Origin: Candidatus Zixiibacteriota bacterium
Lineage (GTDB): Bacteria > Zixibacteria > MSB-5A5 > GN15 > PGXB01
Direction of reading: 5' to 3'
Assembly (NCBI GenBank): GCA_024230695.1
Contig: JAAERC010000192.1
Coordinates: 1 to 29,024 of the forward strand
Length of the DNA: 29,024 nt
In this document: positions 6,624 through 15,595 of the stretch, in pieces
Layout of the letters: every line of letters starts with the position of its first letter
How positions within the stretch are numbered: the stretch's first letter is position 1
Position numbers and translations under genes: made by a program
The notes under the pieces: generated by a model
Database searches by the model: none
Seen by the model: the letters and a program-made list of their open reading frames with translations, nothing else
Told to the model about the DNA's origin: nothing

Positions 6624-9600
6624 CTAACTTTTAATATGATTTGGAATCGATTTCAATTTGACCAAATAAAACAACACCGGCACAATAATAAGCGTTAAAA
6701 TGGTCGATGAGATCAAACCACCGATCATCGGCGCCGCAATTCGTTGCATCACTTCCGAACCGGTTCCATGCCCCAGCATGATTGGCAAAAGTGCGATAAT
6801 TGTGGTCATCACTGTCATCAGTTTTGGCCGAACTCGCTCGACAGCTCCTTCAATTACGGCAGTTTTTAGATCATTACTGGAATTAAGTCGGTTTTCATTT
6901 TTAAAACGATTAAATGCTTCTTCGAGATAAACCAGCATCACCACCCCGGTCTCAGCCGCCAGACCAGCCAGCGCAATAAAACCGATATAAACGGCAACAG
7001 AGGCATTAAATCCAAAGATGTAAAACAACCAAACACCGCCAACCAGCGCAAATGGCAATGATAAAATCACTATCAATGTACTGGTAATATTTTTGAAATG
7101 CATATAGAGCAGTAGAAATATAACAAACAAAGTAAGTGGAATAATGATATTTAACTTCTCAGCGACTGCTCTCATATTTTCATACTGCCCCGACCAGACC
7201 AAAGAGTATCCAGTTGGAAGATCGACCGATGATTCAACCGCCTGACGTGCCAACTCGACATAACTGCCAACATCAATTCCTCTGATATCAACAAAGACCC
7301 ATGCGGTCGGACGAGCATTTTCTGATTTAATCATCACCGCACCTTTGGAGAATTCAATTTCCGCAATTTGACCTAATGGTACTGACCCGCCGTTAGGTGT
7401 CGGGATAAGGACTCGTTTTAGTTCCTCCGGGTTATCTCTTAATTCTCTAGGATACCTGACATTGATCGGATAACGTTCCAGACCTTCAATATTTTCGGCG
7501 ATATTCATTCCGCCAATTGCAGTCTTAATTATATTTTGCACATCACCGGTTTTAAGACCGTAAGCCGAGGCCCGAAATCGGTCGATTTCAATATCAAGAT
7601 AATTTCCCCCGGTTACTCTTTCGGCATAGGCCGATCTTGTTCCGGTTAATGGTTTCACCGCTAATTCGATCCGTTGGGCAATAGCGTTAAGGCTATCCAA
7701 ATTGGGTCCCATCACTTTGATTCCTACCGGAGTTTTTATTCCAGTCGCAAGCATGTCTATTCGGGTTTTGATTGGCATCGTCCAGGCATTGGTCAAGCCG
7801 GGAAATTGGATCGCCCGATCAAGCGAATCAATTAGCATCTCAGGAGTTAATCCGGGACGCCACTGATCAGCAGGCTTGAGCATGATTGTCGTCTCAAGCA
7901 TCGTTAATGGCGCGGGATCGGTGGCAGTTTCCGCCCGTCCGACCTTACCGAAAACTCGCTCTACTTCTGGAAATGAAGCAATGATCTTATCGGTCTGTTG
8001 AAGCAGTTCTTTTGCTTTAGTAACTGAGATCCCGGGAAGAGTAGTCGGCATGTACAACAAGTCGCCTTCATATAAAGGAGGCATAAATTCACTGCCGATT
8101 TGTGATAAAGGAAAAAAGGTAGCGCCCATAAAAACAATCGTAAGTACAATCACCAGAGTTTTATATTTCAAAGCAAAATTGATTATTGGACGGTACAAAC
8201 TGATACTAATTTGGGAAATTGGATTTTTGCTCTCAGGGCGGATTTTCCCTTTTATTAAAAAGGCTGTTAAAGCGGGAATAAGAGTGATCGATAAAAAGGC
8301 CGCCGCCGTCATCGCAAATGTTTTCGTATAAGCCAGCGGTTTAAAAAGCCGCCCAGATTGTCCTTCGAGAACCAAAACCGGCAGAAACGAGACAGTAATT
8401 ATCAAAAGTGAGAAAAAGAGCGCTGGTCCAACCTCCTTGGCCGCATCAATTACAATTTGAGTATGTTTTTTCCTGCCAACATCTCGCTCCAGATGTTTAT
8501 GAGTATTTTCCACCATCACCACCGAGGCATCGACCATCACGCCAATGGCAATAGCAATACCTCCTAACGACATGATATTGGCATTTATTCCGAAAAAGTG
8601 CATTGTTATGACTGAAAGTAATACACCCATCGGCAAGGTCACGACCGCGACTATTGTTGAACGGACATGAAGTAAGAACAACATAGTTATCAGAAAAACA
8701 ACCAGTATTTCTTTGCCAAGGGTATTTATAAGATTTTCAGTGGCACGGTTAATCAACCCAGATCGATCATACACAGGGACAATTGAAACACCATCAGGAA
8801 GTCCCGGCTTTAGTTCTTCAATTTTTTGTTTAACCCGGTTTATTACTTTGCGAGCATTATCACCCCAACGGATAACAATAATACCGCCGACCGTTTCGCC
8901 TTCTCCGTTGAGCTCGGAAAGACCGCGCCTGATCTCCGGACCATACTGAACATTGGCAACCGATGATAACAATACCGGTGGCGAGTCTTTTGGGGTATGA
9001 ATCGGTACTGACCGAATATCATCGAGATCACCAAAATAGGCGAGATTACGAATCATAAATTCGGTTTCGCCCAGTTCCAGAAGTTTTCCGCCGACTGCGC
9101 CGGTAGATTTTTTGATTGCCATAATAAGATGACTTAATGGAACACCATAATGTTCGAGCTTGCGAGGATCGACTTCTATCTGATACTGTTTGACATATCC
9201 ACCGACCGAGGCGACTTCGGCGACTCCTTCGACCGATGACAATTCGTATTTCAAAAACCAATCCTGAAGGGAACGAAGTTCGGCTAGATTATGCTGATTG
9301 GTTGTGTCGACCAAGGCGTACTGGTACACCCAACCGACTCCGGTAGCATCCGGACCCAATTGAGGGGTAACACCATCGGGTAAACGACTGCTCATTTGGG
9401 ATAAATATTCCAACACTCTGCTACGAGCCCAGTAAATATCAGTGCCGTCTTCAAAGATTATATAAACAAACGATAAACCAAAATATGAAAAACCCCTTAC
9501 ATTTTTTGCCATCGGCACCGCCAGCATTGCGGTTGATAATGGATAGGTGACCTGATCCTCAACAACCTGTGGCGGTTGTCCGGAATATTCCGTTTGAATA

Positions 9601-9743
9601 ATTATCTGAACATCCGATAAATCAGGAATAGCGTCAACCGCTATATTTTCCGACGCATAAATACCGGCCAACAGCAACATCGCGGTAATAGATAAAACCA
9701 GCCAGCGATGCTTAACCGAATATTCGATTATTTTATTCAGCAT
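6624..9743 (-). CDS. cusA: CusA: Cu(I)/Ag(I) RND efflux pump
   Basis: A 1039-residue inner-membrane proton-driven pump of the heavy-metal RND family, usual length. It moves Cu(I)/Ag(I) from the periplasm or cytoplasm into the CusC channel. The three substrate methionines of E. coli CusA (573, 623, 672) have counterparts here: Met565 (GDLLYMPTTLPG), Met615 (PLTMLETT) and Met664 (RIDMLATGIK). The TM4 motif DASVVMVEN (Asp405) is the DAxxxxxEN form of the monovalent-metal group, not the DGAxxxVEN form of CzcA. The start overlaps the end of cusB by 11 bases, so it is translated from the same transcript. It is the last gene of the operon. Confidence 0.95.
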   Translation of the reverse strand: MLNKIIEYSVKHRWLVLSITAMLLLAGIYASENIAVDAIPDLSDVQIIIQTEYSGQPPQVVEDQVTYPLSTAMLAVPMAKNVRGFSYFGLSFVYIIFEDGTDIYWARSRVLEYLSQMSSRLPDGVTPQLGPDATGVGWVYQYALVDTTNQHNLAELRSLQDWFLKYELSSVEGVAEVASVGGYVKQYQIEVDPRKLEHYGVPLSHLIMAIKKSTGAVGGKLLELGETEFMIRNLAYFGDLDDIRSVPIHTPKDSPPVLLSSVANVQYGPEIRRGLSELNGEGETVGGIIVIRWGDNARKVINRVKQKIEELKPGLPDGVSIVPVYDRSGLINRATENLINTLGKEILVVFLITMLFLLHVRSTIVAVVTLPMGVLLSVITMHFFGINANIMSLGGIAIAIGVMVDASVVMVENTHKHLERDVGRKKHTQIVIDAAKEVGPALFFSLLIITVSFLPVLVLEGQSGRLFKPLAYTKTFAMTAAAFLSITLIPALTAFLIKGKIRPESKNPISQISISLYRPIINFALKYKTLVIVLTIVFMGATFFPLSQIGSEFMPPLYEGDLLYMPTTLPGISVTKAKELLQQTDKIIASFPEVERVFGKVGRAETATDPAPLTMLETTIMLKPADQWRPGLTPEMLIDSLDRAIQFPGLTNAWTMPIKTRIDMLATGIKTPVGIKVMGPNLDSLNAIAQRIELAVKPLTGTRSAYAERVTGGNYLDIEIDRFRASAYGLKTGDVQNIIKTAIGGMNIAENIEGLERYPINVRYPRELRDNPEELKRVLIPTPNGGSVPLGQIAEIEFSKGAVMIKSENARPTAWVFVDIRGIDVGSYVELARQAVESSVDLPTGYSLVWSGQYENMRAVAEKLNIIIPLTLFVIFLLLYMHFKNITSTLIVILSLPFALVGGVWLFYIFGFNASVAVYIGFIALAGLAAETGVVMLVYLEEAFNRFKNENRLNSSNDLKTAVIEGAVERVRPKLMTVMTTIIALLPIMLGHGTGSEVMQRIAAPMIGGLISSTILTLIIVPVLFYLVKLKSIPNHIKS

Positions 9744-11265
9744 CGGCTTCCTCCAGATCCTCGGTTTGGTATCTGACCAGGTTCATATTACAGACCGGGC
9801 ACTGTTCCTTCTTATTGTCTCTGACTGTCTCACATTCCGACATCGGACAAACATAAACTTTTTTGTTATTAGTCTCTCCAAGCGGAACCAATTTCATACC
9901 ACACTCGGAACAATCACCCTCTCCATATTGCAATTGATCAAAATGCACAGGCATAGGGCAGGTATAAATATCATGTCCACCAGTGGCGACAAGTTCATCA
10001 GGATCAAATTCATCTGGTTCTGATTTGGTTTCAGCTTCTGCTCCATGATCATGTCCCACATCTGCACCATCAGTTAGTGCCTCATTAAGTCGGGATTCGC
10101 TGTCGAGCATAAACTGACCAGAGGTTACAACCAAATCACCTTCGTCTAATCCTGAAATGACCTCGATTAAATCATTATCGCCAATAACTCCCGTTGAGAT
10201 TTCCTTTGGGATAAACGAATTCTTATTCTCTGTTACATATATGATCTTTTTGGTTCCAGAATGAATTACAGCCGAATATGGAATAACTAAACGTTCTCCC
10301 TCCAAGCTCGATTCAATTGAAACTTCAGCATACATTTTTGGACGAAGCAGATTATTACTGTTATCCAATTCCAACCGTATTTCGATTTGCTTTTTATTGT
10401 TTAGAAAAGGCGAGATATAATCAATTTTTGAGATGAAATCTTGTCCCGGCATACTCGGAATCGAGATTTTTGCTGGCTGTCCATGCGAAAGATATGGTAC
10501 ATCCTGCTCATAGATAAAGGCCTTGACCCAAACCGTTGAGAGATCAGCAATTTTATATAGCTCTTTTCCTGGTTTGAGAAAATCACCATTGGTAATATTT
10601 TTATCGATAATTGTCCCGTCAGATGGCGAGCGAATAATGATTGTCCGTTTGATATCAGATGATTCATCAAGATTTTCTATCTGATCTTCTGAAATATCCC
10701 AATTCAATAATCTTTTCTTTGCCGCCGTTAGAATATTTTTGGCACTACCTGACGAATTGTTTGTGACCTGTCTTTTTGCGTTGAGATATTCCTCCTGAGC
10801 GGCAATCAGTTTCGGTGAGTAGATTTCAAAAAGCGGCTGACCTTTCGATATCTCCAAACCGGTTTCGTCGGCAAAAAGTTTCTCGACCCAACCTTCTACT
10901 TTGAGATTGACTGTATATATATTTGGTTCACTGTATGTTACTTCGCCAAATGATTTTACTTTTCTGGTAAGGCTGTGAAAATAAGCCTCCGATGTTACAA
11001 TCCCCATGTTTTGCGATGTCGTCGGATCAATCAGAATACCTCCTGCCGATGAAATCGAACCATCTTTTTTGGGTGTTAGTTTCATACTGCACAATGGACA
11101 ATAGCCTGGCTCATCAGATACTATTTCGGGGTGCATACCGCATGTGTACTGCTGAACAGCCGATGAGGATTCACTAACCGGGGAGCTACTACCTGATGTA
11201 ATAATTAAAAAAGCCAGTGCGAATCCAGCTATGGCCATCACTATTGCTATTATTATTGTTTTCAT
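9733..11265 (-). CDS. cusB: CusB-like periplasmic adaptor with three heavy-metal-binding domains
   Basis: 510 residues; the membrane-fusion protein that bridges CusA and the outer-membrane channel and hands metal to the pump. An N-terminal membrane anchor (3-22) has no lipobox. Residues 40-64 form a YHS-like heavy-metal-binding motif (Cys42, Met44, His45, Cys56, Cys59, Met61). The barrel-sandwich and beta-barrel adaptor body follows. The C-terminus carries two further similar motifs, at about 434-462 (Cys436, Met438, Cys452, Cys455) and 471-498 (Cys473, Cys478, Cys489, Cys492), after a His/Asp-rich linker (VGHDHGAEAE). Most CusB-type adaptors have one such motif or none, so three is notable. 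It overlaps the upstream channel gene by 4 bases. Confidence 0.92.
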   Translation of the reverse strand: MKTIIIAIVMAIAGFALAFLIITSGSSSPVSESSSAVQQYTCGMHPEIVSDEPGYCPLCSMKLTPKKDGSISSAGGILIDPTTSQNMGIVTSEAYFHSLTRKVKSFGEVTYSEPNIYTVNLKVEGWVEKLFADETGLEISKGQPLFEIYSPKLIAAQEEYLNAKRQVTNNSSGSAKNILTAAKKRLLNWDISEDQIENLDESSDIKRTIIIRSPSDGTIIDKNITNGDFLKPGKELYKIADLSTVWVKAFIYEQDVPYLSHGQPAKISIPSMPGQDFISKIDYISPFLNNKKQIEIRLELDNSNNLLRPKMYAEVSIESSLEGERLVIPYSAVIHSGTKKIIYVTENKNSFIPKEISTGVIGDNDLIEVISGLDEGDLVVTSGQFMLDSESRLNEALTDGADVGHDHGAEAETKSEPDEFDPDELVATGGHDIYTCPMPVHFDQLQYGEGDCSECGMKLVPLGETNNKKVYVCPMSECETVRDNKKEQCPVCNMNLVRYQTEDLEEADAE

Positions 11266-12542
11266 AATATCACCTTTATATTTCCACCACTTAACTCAAC
11301 AAGCTCCGCATGTTTTTGCCAGTAGTTTTTCAGCAGTGCTATTTGTTCCAATTCTATTTCAAAAAGATCAAGTTGTGCCATAAGCAAAGCGTTAAAATCA
11401 ACCTCACCGACCTCATAAGCAACTTGGGCCGCCTCATAAGCGGCCATAGCCTGCGGCATAATAGAGTTATTGTATTGAGCAAAACTTTCGGTTAATCTCG
11501 TCATCAATAATTTTACAGCCGATATTTTTTTATTGATATTATTTTGCACAGCGTGATAATTCTCATTGGCGGCCTTTTGAGCAAAACGAGCCGACTTGGT
11601 TTGGTTGTTTTGCCTGGCAAAAAACCACAAAGGCAATTGAAAACCTACCTTAACTGTAACAAAATCCTCACCATGCAAAGCATCCATCGGTATATCTTTA
11701 CGAATACGATAATCAAGTCCAAAGGTGAAATTAGGATAGTACCCCGATTTTGCCAAATACAAATTTTTATCACTGATTGATGTATGAAGTTTTGCTTTTG
11801 TAAGTTGCGGATTATTTGATTCAATAACTGGAAATGCGTTATCCATATTTTCTGGAATATTTGCCATTAGAGTTTTATGAACAACCGATGGATCATCAAT
11901 TATATGTCCAATATTCAATAACGCCGTCTGGGCCATCTGAGTCATTGATAATCTTTTATTTTTCAGTTTCGCCGCGGTTGTTTGAGCGCGAAGTGCATCC
12001 TGAGCTGAGCTGGTTCCGTTGGCATATTTTGTTTCCGCAATATTTATTAGAAATCCAATTAACTCAAGATTATTATCGAGTATTTGCCTGGCTTTTGTCC
12101 AATATGAATACTCAAAATAAAAATGCTTCACCATTCTGATTATATTATTTTCATTTTGCAAAATATTCTGTTGTTGCTTTTTAGATAGTAATTGAGCAAC
12201 CGCTTTTTGGGCCTTCGATCTACCGGGCCAGGGGAGAGTCTGAGATACACCAAGAGCGATTCCAGACATCGGTGTTTCATCGAAACTCAAAGATGACCTC
12301 GGCATATTCAACGCCGCTATCATAAATTTAGGATCAGGGATTGTACCTGCTGATTTGGCCTTAAACTCAGCCGCTTGAAAAGAATATTTGCTGGATAATA
12401 TTTCCGGATTATTTTCCAGAGCAACTTGAATCAATGAATCTAAAATCCGAGAGCCCGAAAATTTCTGCGCTTTTGCTTCGATTTGAAATACCAGAAATAT
12501 CAACGAAAACAATATAAATTTATAAAACCAATTTATAATCAT
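11262..12542 (-). CDS. CusC/TolC-family outer-membrane channel
   Basis: 426 residues: signal peptide (about 1-25, likely cut after AKA) and an outer-membrane efflux protein body of alternating long coiled-coil helices. The text ALENNPEILSSKY (about 42-54) and TLPWPGR (about 102-108) are typical of the cation-efflux branch. It forms the exit duct of the tripartite Cus pump. It is encoded just before cusB (4-base overlap) in the order C-B-A. No N-terminal lipidation cysteine is seen, unlike E. coli CusC. Confidence 0.9.
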   Translation of the reverse strand: MIINWFYKFILFSLIFLVFQIEAKAQKFSGSRILDSLIQVALENNPEILSSKYSFQAAEFKAKSAGTIPDPKFMIAALNMPRSSLSFDETPMSGIALGVSQTLPWPGRSKAQKAVAQLLSKKQQQNILQNENNIIRMVKHFYFEYSYWTKARQILDNNLELIGFLINIAETKYANGTSSAQDALRAQTTAAKLKNKRLSMTQMAQTALLNIGHIIDDPSVVHKTLMANIPENMDNAFPVIESNNPQLTKAKLHTSISDKNLYLAKSGYYPNFTFGLDYRIRKDIPMDALHGEDFVTVKVGFQLPLWFFARQNNQTKSARFAQKAANENYHAVQNNINKKISAVKLLMTRLTESFAQYNNSIMPQAMAAYEAAQVAYEVGEVDFNALLMAQLDLFEIELEQIALLKNYWQKHAELVELSGGNIKVIL

Positions 12543-12572
12543 AACAAAATACCTGTTAAATGAAGAAATTAT

Positions 12573-12587
12573 GGGCGTAAAACGCCC
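12573..12587 (-). other. small hairpin between the Cys-rich gene and the cus genes
   Basis: GGGCG-TAAAA-CGCCC is a short GC-rich hairpin in the 73-base gap before the channel gene. With no clear U-run it would be at most a weak attenuator or a processing site. Confidence 0.3.
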
Positions 12588-12615
12588 CTGTCACAGATTG
12601 ATTATGATGTGGTTC

Positions 12616-13041
12616 TTAAATTAATAATGAACAGGAGGCAAGATATATCGGGGGACCCGAATTTCGAATAGATTCAATTCTAATAGAATTTTGAGATCTA
12701 TAACTATAAAACAATTCCCGTGTTTGAGTTTGGGAATCGGTTATATCAATTTTATTTTCTGTCTTTGTCGATAATTGCCCGGATAATTCAGAAGTAACAT
12801 GAGGTGGACTTTCAGTGATACCACAGCCGCATCTTTTATTATAACCGGTATTAGTCTGGTTGTTACTCTCAGCTTCTTCATCAGAGATACAGCAACAGCT
12901 ATTATCATCTGTTCCGCAACAGGATGAGGGTTGCATTGCCGGCACAAATGATCCGGCCAAAAAGCCGACAAATATCACGGCTACAGCCAGAATTTTCGAT
13001 ATGTTCTTAATTATCAACATCTTAGTTTTATTTCGACTCAT
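12616..13041 (-). CDS. cysteine-rich exported protein of the copper operon, unknown family
   Basis: 141 residues. A signal peptide or anchor (about 8-34) is followed by a cysteine-dense segment: Cys41-42, 49-51, 71 and 73 (SCCGTDD, SCCCIS, RCGCG). The end PPIYLASCSLLI is hydrophobic, like the tails of small proteins often found in copper loci. I do not recognise a named family; a periplasmic Cu(I)-binding or chaperone role is inferred from the cysteines and from its place directly upstream of the cus genes. An extended -10 (TGTTATAAT) lies about 9 bases before the ATG at 13041, so either the mRNA is leaderless or Met8 (13020) is the true start. Confidence 0.7.
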   Translation of the reverse strand: MSRNKTKMLIIKNISKILAVAVIFVGFLAGSFVPAMQPSSCCGTDDNSCCCISDEEAESNNQTNTGYNKRCGCGITESPPHVTSELSGQLSTKTENKIDITDSQTQTRELFYSYRSQNSIRIESIRNSGPPIYLASCSLLI

Positions 13042-13049
13042 CTTACTCT

Positions 13050-13058
13050 AATTATAAC
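13050..13058 (-). promoter_or_regulatory. extended -10 promoter element for the cus operon
   Basis: On the minus strand the sequence reads TGTTATAAT, a full extended -10 element, with only a poor -35. Transcription would start at or next to the first ATG of the Cys-rich gene. Confidence 0.5.
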
Positions 13059-13205
13059 AAAAAACAGAAAATAAAGTTCCTCTATTTTAATATATCTCCA
13101 ATTTGGCTTCAGCAAAATCCTCGCCATATTGCCATAGATTGGCATCTTAAATCAAAAAATTTCAAATAAATGAAAATAAGTCAAATTTGATTTGAAAAGT
13201 CAAAT

Positions 13206-14126
13206 CTAACTTCCCATATACAATTGAAAAGCAACTCCTGAAACAATCGCAAAAAGAATCCAAATTATTATATATAGCAGGGTCGGGCGTTTACCGATTA
13301 TTTTTTGTGCCATGATCATTGTCGGAATACAGGTTCCGACTGCTCCCAGTAAAAATGAAAATGATGGGCCCGGTCCCAGGCCAAGTTTAAGAAGAGCCAG
13401 AGTTATTGGTATCTCTTCACCTTCGCAGACATAAAATGGAATTCCAAAAAGGACTGCCGATGCATAAGCATATATTCCCGATGTTCCAATATATTTAGGA
13501 ATCAAACTCTCCGGTACCAAGGTCATCAATATACTTGCGACAGCTATACCAAGTAGGAAATATTTACCGAGGTTTTTAATAATATTAATAAGCGCCTGCC
13601 AAAATCCATCCTTCTGCGCTGGAGAGCAACCGCAACCCTTAACTGTATTACAACAATCTTTTATATTTGGTAATAATTGAGGTTGATTTGAAAATCCCCT
13701 GACATTACTATTTTCAAGTATATTAAAAATCAGACCGAGTAGTATGGCTCCGGCCAATGATGCAATTATTCGAGCGATTGTAAATTCCCAGCCAAGAAGG
13801 CCATAGTTAAGTACAAGTGTATGCGGACTGAGAAGTGGTGAGACCATTATAAAAGCGCCAACTGTTCCTAATCTTGCCCCGCTTGATTTTAGACTGCTCG
13901 CCATCGGCATAGTGGCGCATGAGCATCCCGGTAAAATGGCACCGAGCAGACTGGCATTGATGATCGAGCGTATGCCTTTACCGAAGTATTTTATTGCGGT
14001 TGCCGGTTTAAGGTATACTTCCAAAATTGCGCCGGTGACAGCACCAATCAGAAAATATGGTAACACCAGTATGGTTAAACCAAAAAACTCTAAGCCGGCT
14101 TTATATAAAAAATCAATTATCATCAT
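13206..14126 (-). CDS. SO_0444-type Cu/Zn efflux permease (DUF318/ArsP_1 fold)
   Basis: 306 residues with about eight membrane segments. The motif PGCSCATMPMA (66-76; Cys68, Cys70, Met73, Met75) and a polar loop rich in cysteines (Cys158/159, 165, 167) are hallmarks of the SO_0444 Cu/Zn efflux transporter group within the permease family PF03773. A second motif, YVCEGEEIP, lies near residue 235. It probably exports copper or zinc from the cytoplasm. It is 165 bases upstream of the Cys-rich gene on the same strand, so it may be its own unit. Start Met1 or Met2 cannot be decided; no strong ribosome site is seen. Confidence 0.82.
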   Translation of the reverse strand: MMIIDFLYKAGLEFFGLTILVLPYFLIGAVTGAILEVYLKPATAIKYFGKGIRSIINASLLGAILPGCSCATMPMASSLKSSGARLGTVGAFIMVSPLLSPHTLVLNYGLLGWEFTIARIIASLAGAILLGLIFNILENSNVRGFSNQPQLLPNIKDCCNTVKGCGCSPAQKDGFWQALINIIKNLGKYFLLGIAVASILMTLVPESLIPKYIGTSGIYAYASAVLFGIPFYVCEGEEIPITLALLKLGLGPGPSFSFLLGAVGTCIPTMIMAQKIIGKRPTLLYIIIWILFAIVSGVAFQLYMGS

Positions 14127-14181
14127 ACTTATTCAAATTAACTTATCTGTTTATCATAATCAATACGTAAGGAAATGTTAA

Positions 14182-14194
14182 TACAATGATTGTA
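14182..14194. promoter_or_regulatory. palindrome upstream of the Cu/Zn permease (possible operator)
   Basis: TACAATGATTGTA is a perfect 13-base palindrome 56 bases before the permease start. The TACA...TGTA arms recall CopY/BlaI-type operators, though the spacing differs (5 rather than 2). No regulator gene is adjacent. Confidence 0.35.
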
Positions 14195-14337
14195 CGCATA
14201 GATATGGCAGACAAGATTTGTCTGGCGGCCAACGAAAATAAAATGCCCTATTTTAGTCATAACAGTAGGGTTTCCTGATGGCAGAGAGAAGCGAGGTTTG
14301 GTTGAAAATTCTCTTTATTCTATTGCCTTCCACAGCC

Positions 14338-14363
14338 TTACAGCGAAAATGGCTTCGTTTTGT
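14338..14363 (-). repeat. short dispersed repeat, copy A
   Basis: On the minus strand this reads ACAAAACGAAGCCATTTTCG and onward. It is paired with a similar copy 100 bases away (14438-14462), differing at about five positions. From memory it resembles short repeats that yield KTNP/KRTQF-like peptides in spurious ORFs of Planctomycetes and other environmental genomes. Confidence 0.45.
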
Positions 14364-14437
14364 ATATAAAAAGTTTTTGAACCAACTGCTGTTTCCGTCA
14401 AATAAAAATTCATTGTAAGTTTATCACCTCCATACTA

Positions 14438-14462
14438 TTACGACGAAATGGGTTCGTTTTGT
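14438..14462 (-). repeat. short dispersed repeat, copy B
   Basis: On the minus strand this reads ACAAAACGAACCCATTTCGT and onward; it is the partner of the copy at 14338-14363, same orientation. Confidence 0.45.
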
Positions 14463-14610
14463 CATTATTTACTTTTTGGACTATAAACATAGTGGTAAAA
14501 ATGTAATGTTGCGATTTATTATCCTTAGCATCATAACAAAGATATGCGGAATAAAACAACAGTGTTGTTGTAGTGATTTTGTGTCGGTTAGGAAAATAGA
14601 ACGGTAAACG

Positions 14611-14671
14611 TACCCCAAGGGGTGCGCCACCCAGTCAAAGATTTTTATATTTCTGGGATGGGGCTGGGGTA
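14611..14671. repeat. GC-rich imperfect inverted repeat
   Basis: Outer arms TACCCC (14611-14616) and GGGGTA (14666-14671) and inner arms CCCAG (14630-14634) and CTGGG (14653-14657) enclose an AT-rich centre, in an otherwise AT-rich gap. It resembles a small dispersed repeat; no gene is inside. Confidence 0.4.
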
Positions 14672-14786
14672 GTCAAACATAGATAGAAAAAGTATGGAAC
14701 CTACTCGGAGCCTTAAGATTTCACCTAATTGGAAAACCAGAATCGAAAATCCACACATATCAAAAATCCCACACAAAGAAACCCAA

Positions 14787-15569
14787 CTATTTTAATGTAT
14801 CAAATTCAACTATAGGTTGGATAGTCCAAGCTATCGTGTTTCCCGTCTTGGCATTATATACATAAGATATATAATTGTAGGGTTTACCATACCGAGACTT
14901 GGGTATAATCGGATCTGTTCCTCTAAATGTAACAAACCATACCGCGATAGGATCTGCGCCCCGGCTTCCTGGAATCATAACTAATTGGGCCTTAAGCTGC
15001 TTAAAATTTCTTGGGCCCATACTATTTAATACATCAAAGAAGCTCACATAGTCGCTGTCAGGTGAGGCAAATCCCAAAAACCTTTCTTGAGATCCCTCCA
15101 TCCATTTCTCCGCCCATTTGCCTGATGGCTCAGGGTCAAAGTCAATATTTGTTCCAGAATATAGTGATTCAATTTTTAGAAGGGTTCCATCGTTTGGATC
15201 AATATAGACATCAAAGGTCCTTGGCACATCAACTGAGTCCGGATATCCGCGGTACGGCGATAATGTAATATCCTTAAATGTGACCTTCCATATGTCACAG
15301 TCATTTATTTGGTCTTGTAGAAAAGGAGTCTTATCATTATTAATATCTATTTTCGTCGCGCCTTCCAAATTCCGATCCCTCTTAAAATCTTTCATTTTTT
15401 GAAAACCAAGATATTCAATTGCCTTATTTTCCGCTGATTCTTCCGTAAGAATAGGTATTTTTGTGTTGATGACCTCTTCTTTAACTTCGAGTTTTTGCGA
15501 AAATGCACAACTCATGCTTATCAAAACAATTGCCGCTAATGATGAAGTAATTTTCAATATTGGCATCAT
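14787..15569 (-). CDS. exported protein of unknown function (PepSY-like element)
   Basis: 260 residues. A signal peptide (about 1-24, cut near AFS-Q) precedes a soluble body. The text TFDVYIDPNDGTLLKIES (about 118-135) resembles the strand pair of PepSY/peptidase-propeptide domains, and a second similar unit (YVYNAKTGNTIAW) lies near the end. No catalytic motif is seen. The ATG has a good AGGAAA ribosome site. The upstream ORF (15596-15883) ends 27 bases before it, so the two may be remains of one transcription unit. Function not known. Confidence 0.7.
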   Translation of the reverse strand: MMPILKITSSLAAIVLISMSCAFSQKLEVKEEVINTKIPILTEESAENKAIEYLGFQKMKDFKRDRNLEGATKIDINNDKTPFLQDQINDCDIWKVTFKDITLSPYRGYPDSVDVPRTFDVYIDPNDGTLLKIESLYSGTNIDFDPEPSGKWAEKWMEGSQERFLGFASPDSDYVSFFDVLNSMGPRNFKQLKAQLVMIPGSRGADPIAVWFVTFRGTDPIIPKSRYGKPYNYISYVYNAKTGNTIAWTIQPIVEFDTLK

Positions 15570-15595
15570 AATTTCCTTTCCGGTAAAGTTATATA

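Larger units (their letters stand above)
14127..14786. other. 660-base gene-free region with palindromes and short repeats
   Basis: No credible coding frame or RNA gene is seen. It contains a 13-base palindrome (14182-14194), a 7-bp hairpin CAGACAA-GAT-TTGTCTG (14208-14224), a CCCTA/TAGGG dyad (14246-14270), two related 25-26 base direct repeats (14338 and 14438), an AACAAC-AGT-GTTGTT hairpin (14555-14569) and a GC-rich imperfect dyad (14611-14671). The rest is AT-rich. It looks like a landing zone for small dispersed repeats. Confidence 0.6.

Noticed and set aside
8050..8331. A 93-residue plus-strand frame within cusA
   Set aside because: Antisense shadow of a well-conserved membrane gene; hydrophobic character comes from the complementary strand.
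13182..13205. TCAAATTTGA palindrome after the permease gene as a regulatory site
   Set aside because: It is a simple AT-rich motif likely by chance in this composition, with no supporting context.
14338..14462. Possible CRISPR array
   Set aside because: Only two imperfect repeat copies 100 bases apart and no cas genes; better explained as dispersed repeats.
14611..14671. Terminator or small RNA for the 660-base gap
   Set aside because: The stem is imperfect, has no U-run and no gene feeds into it.
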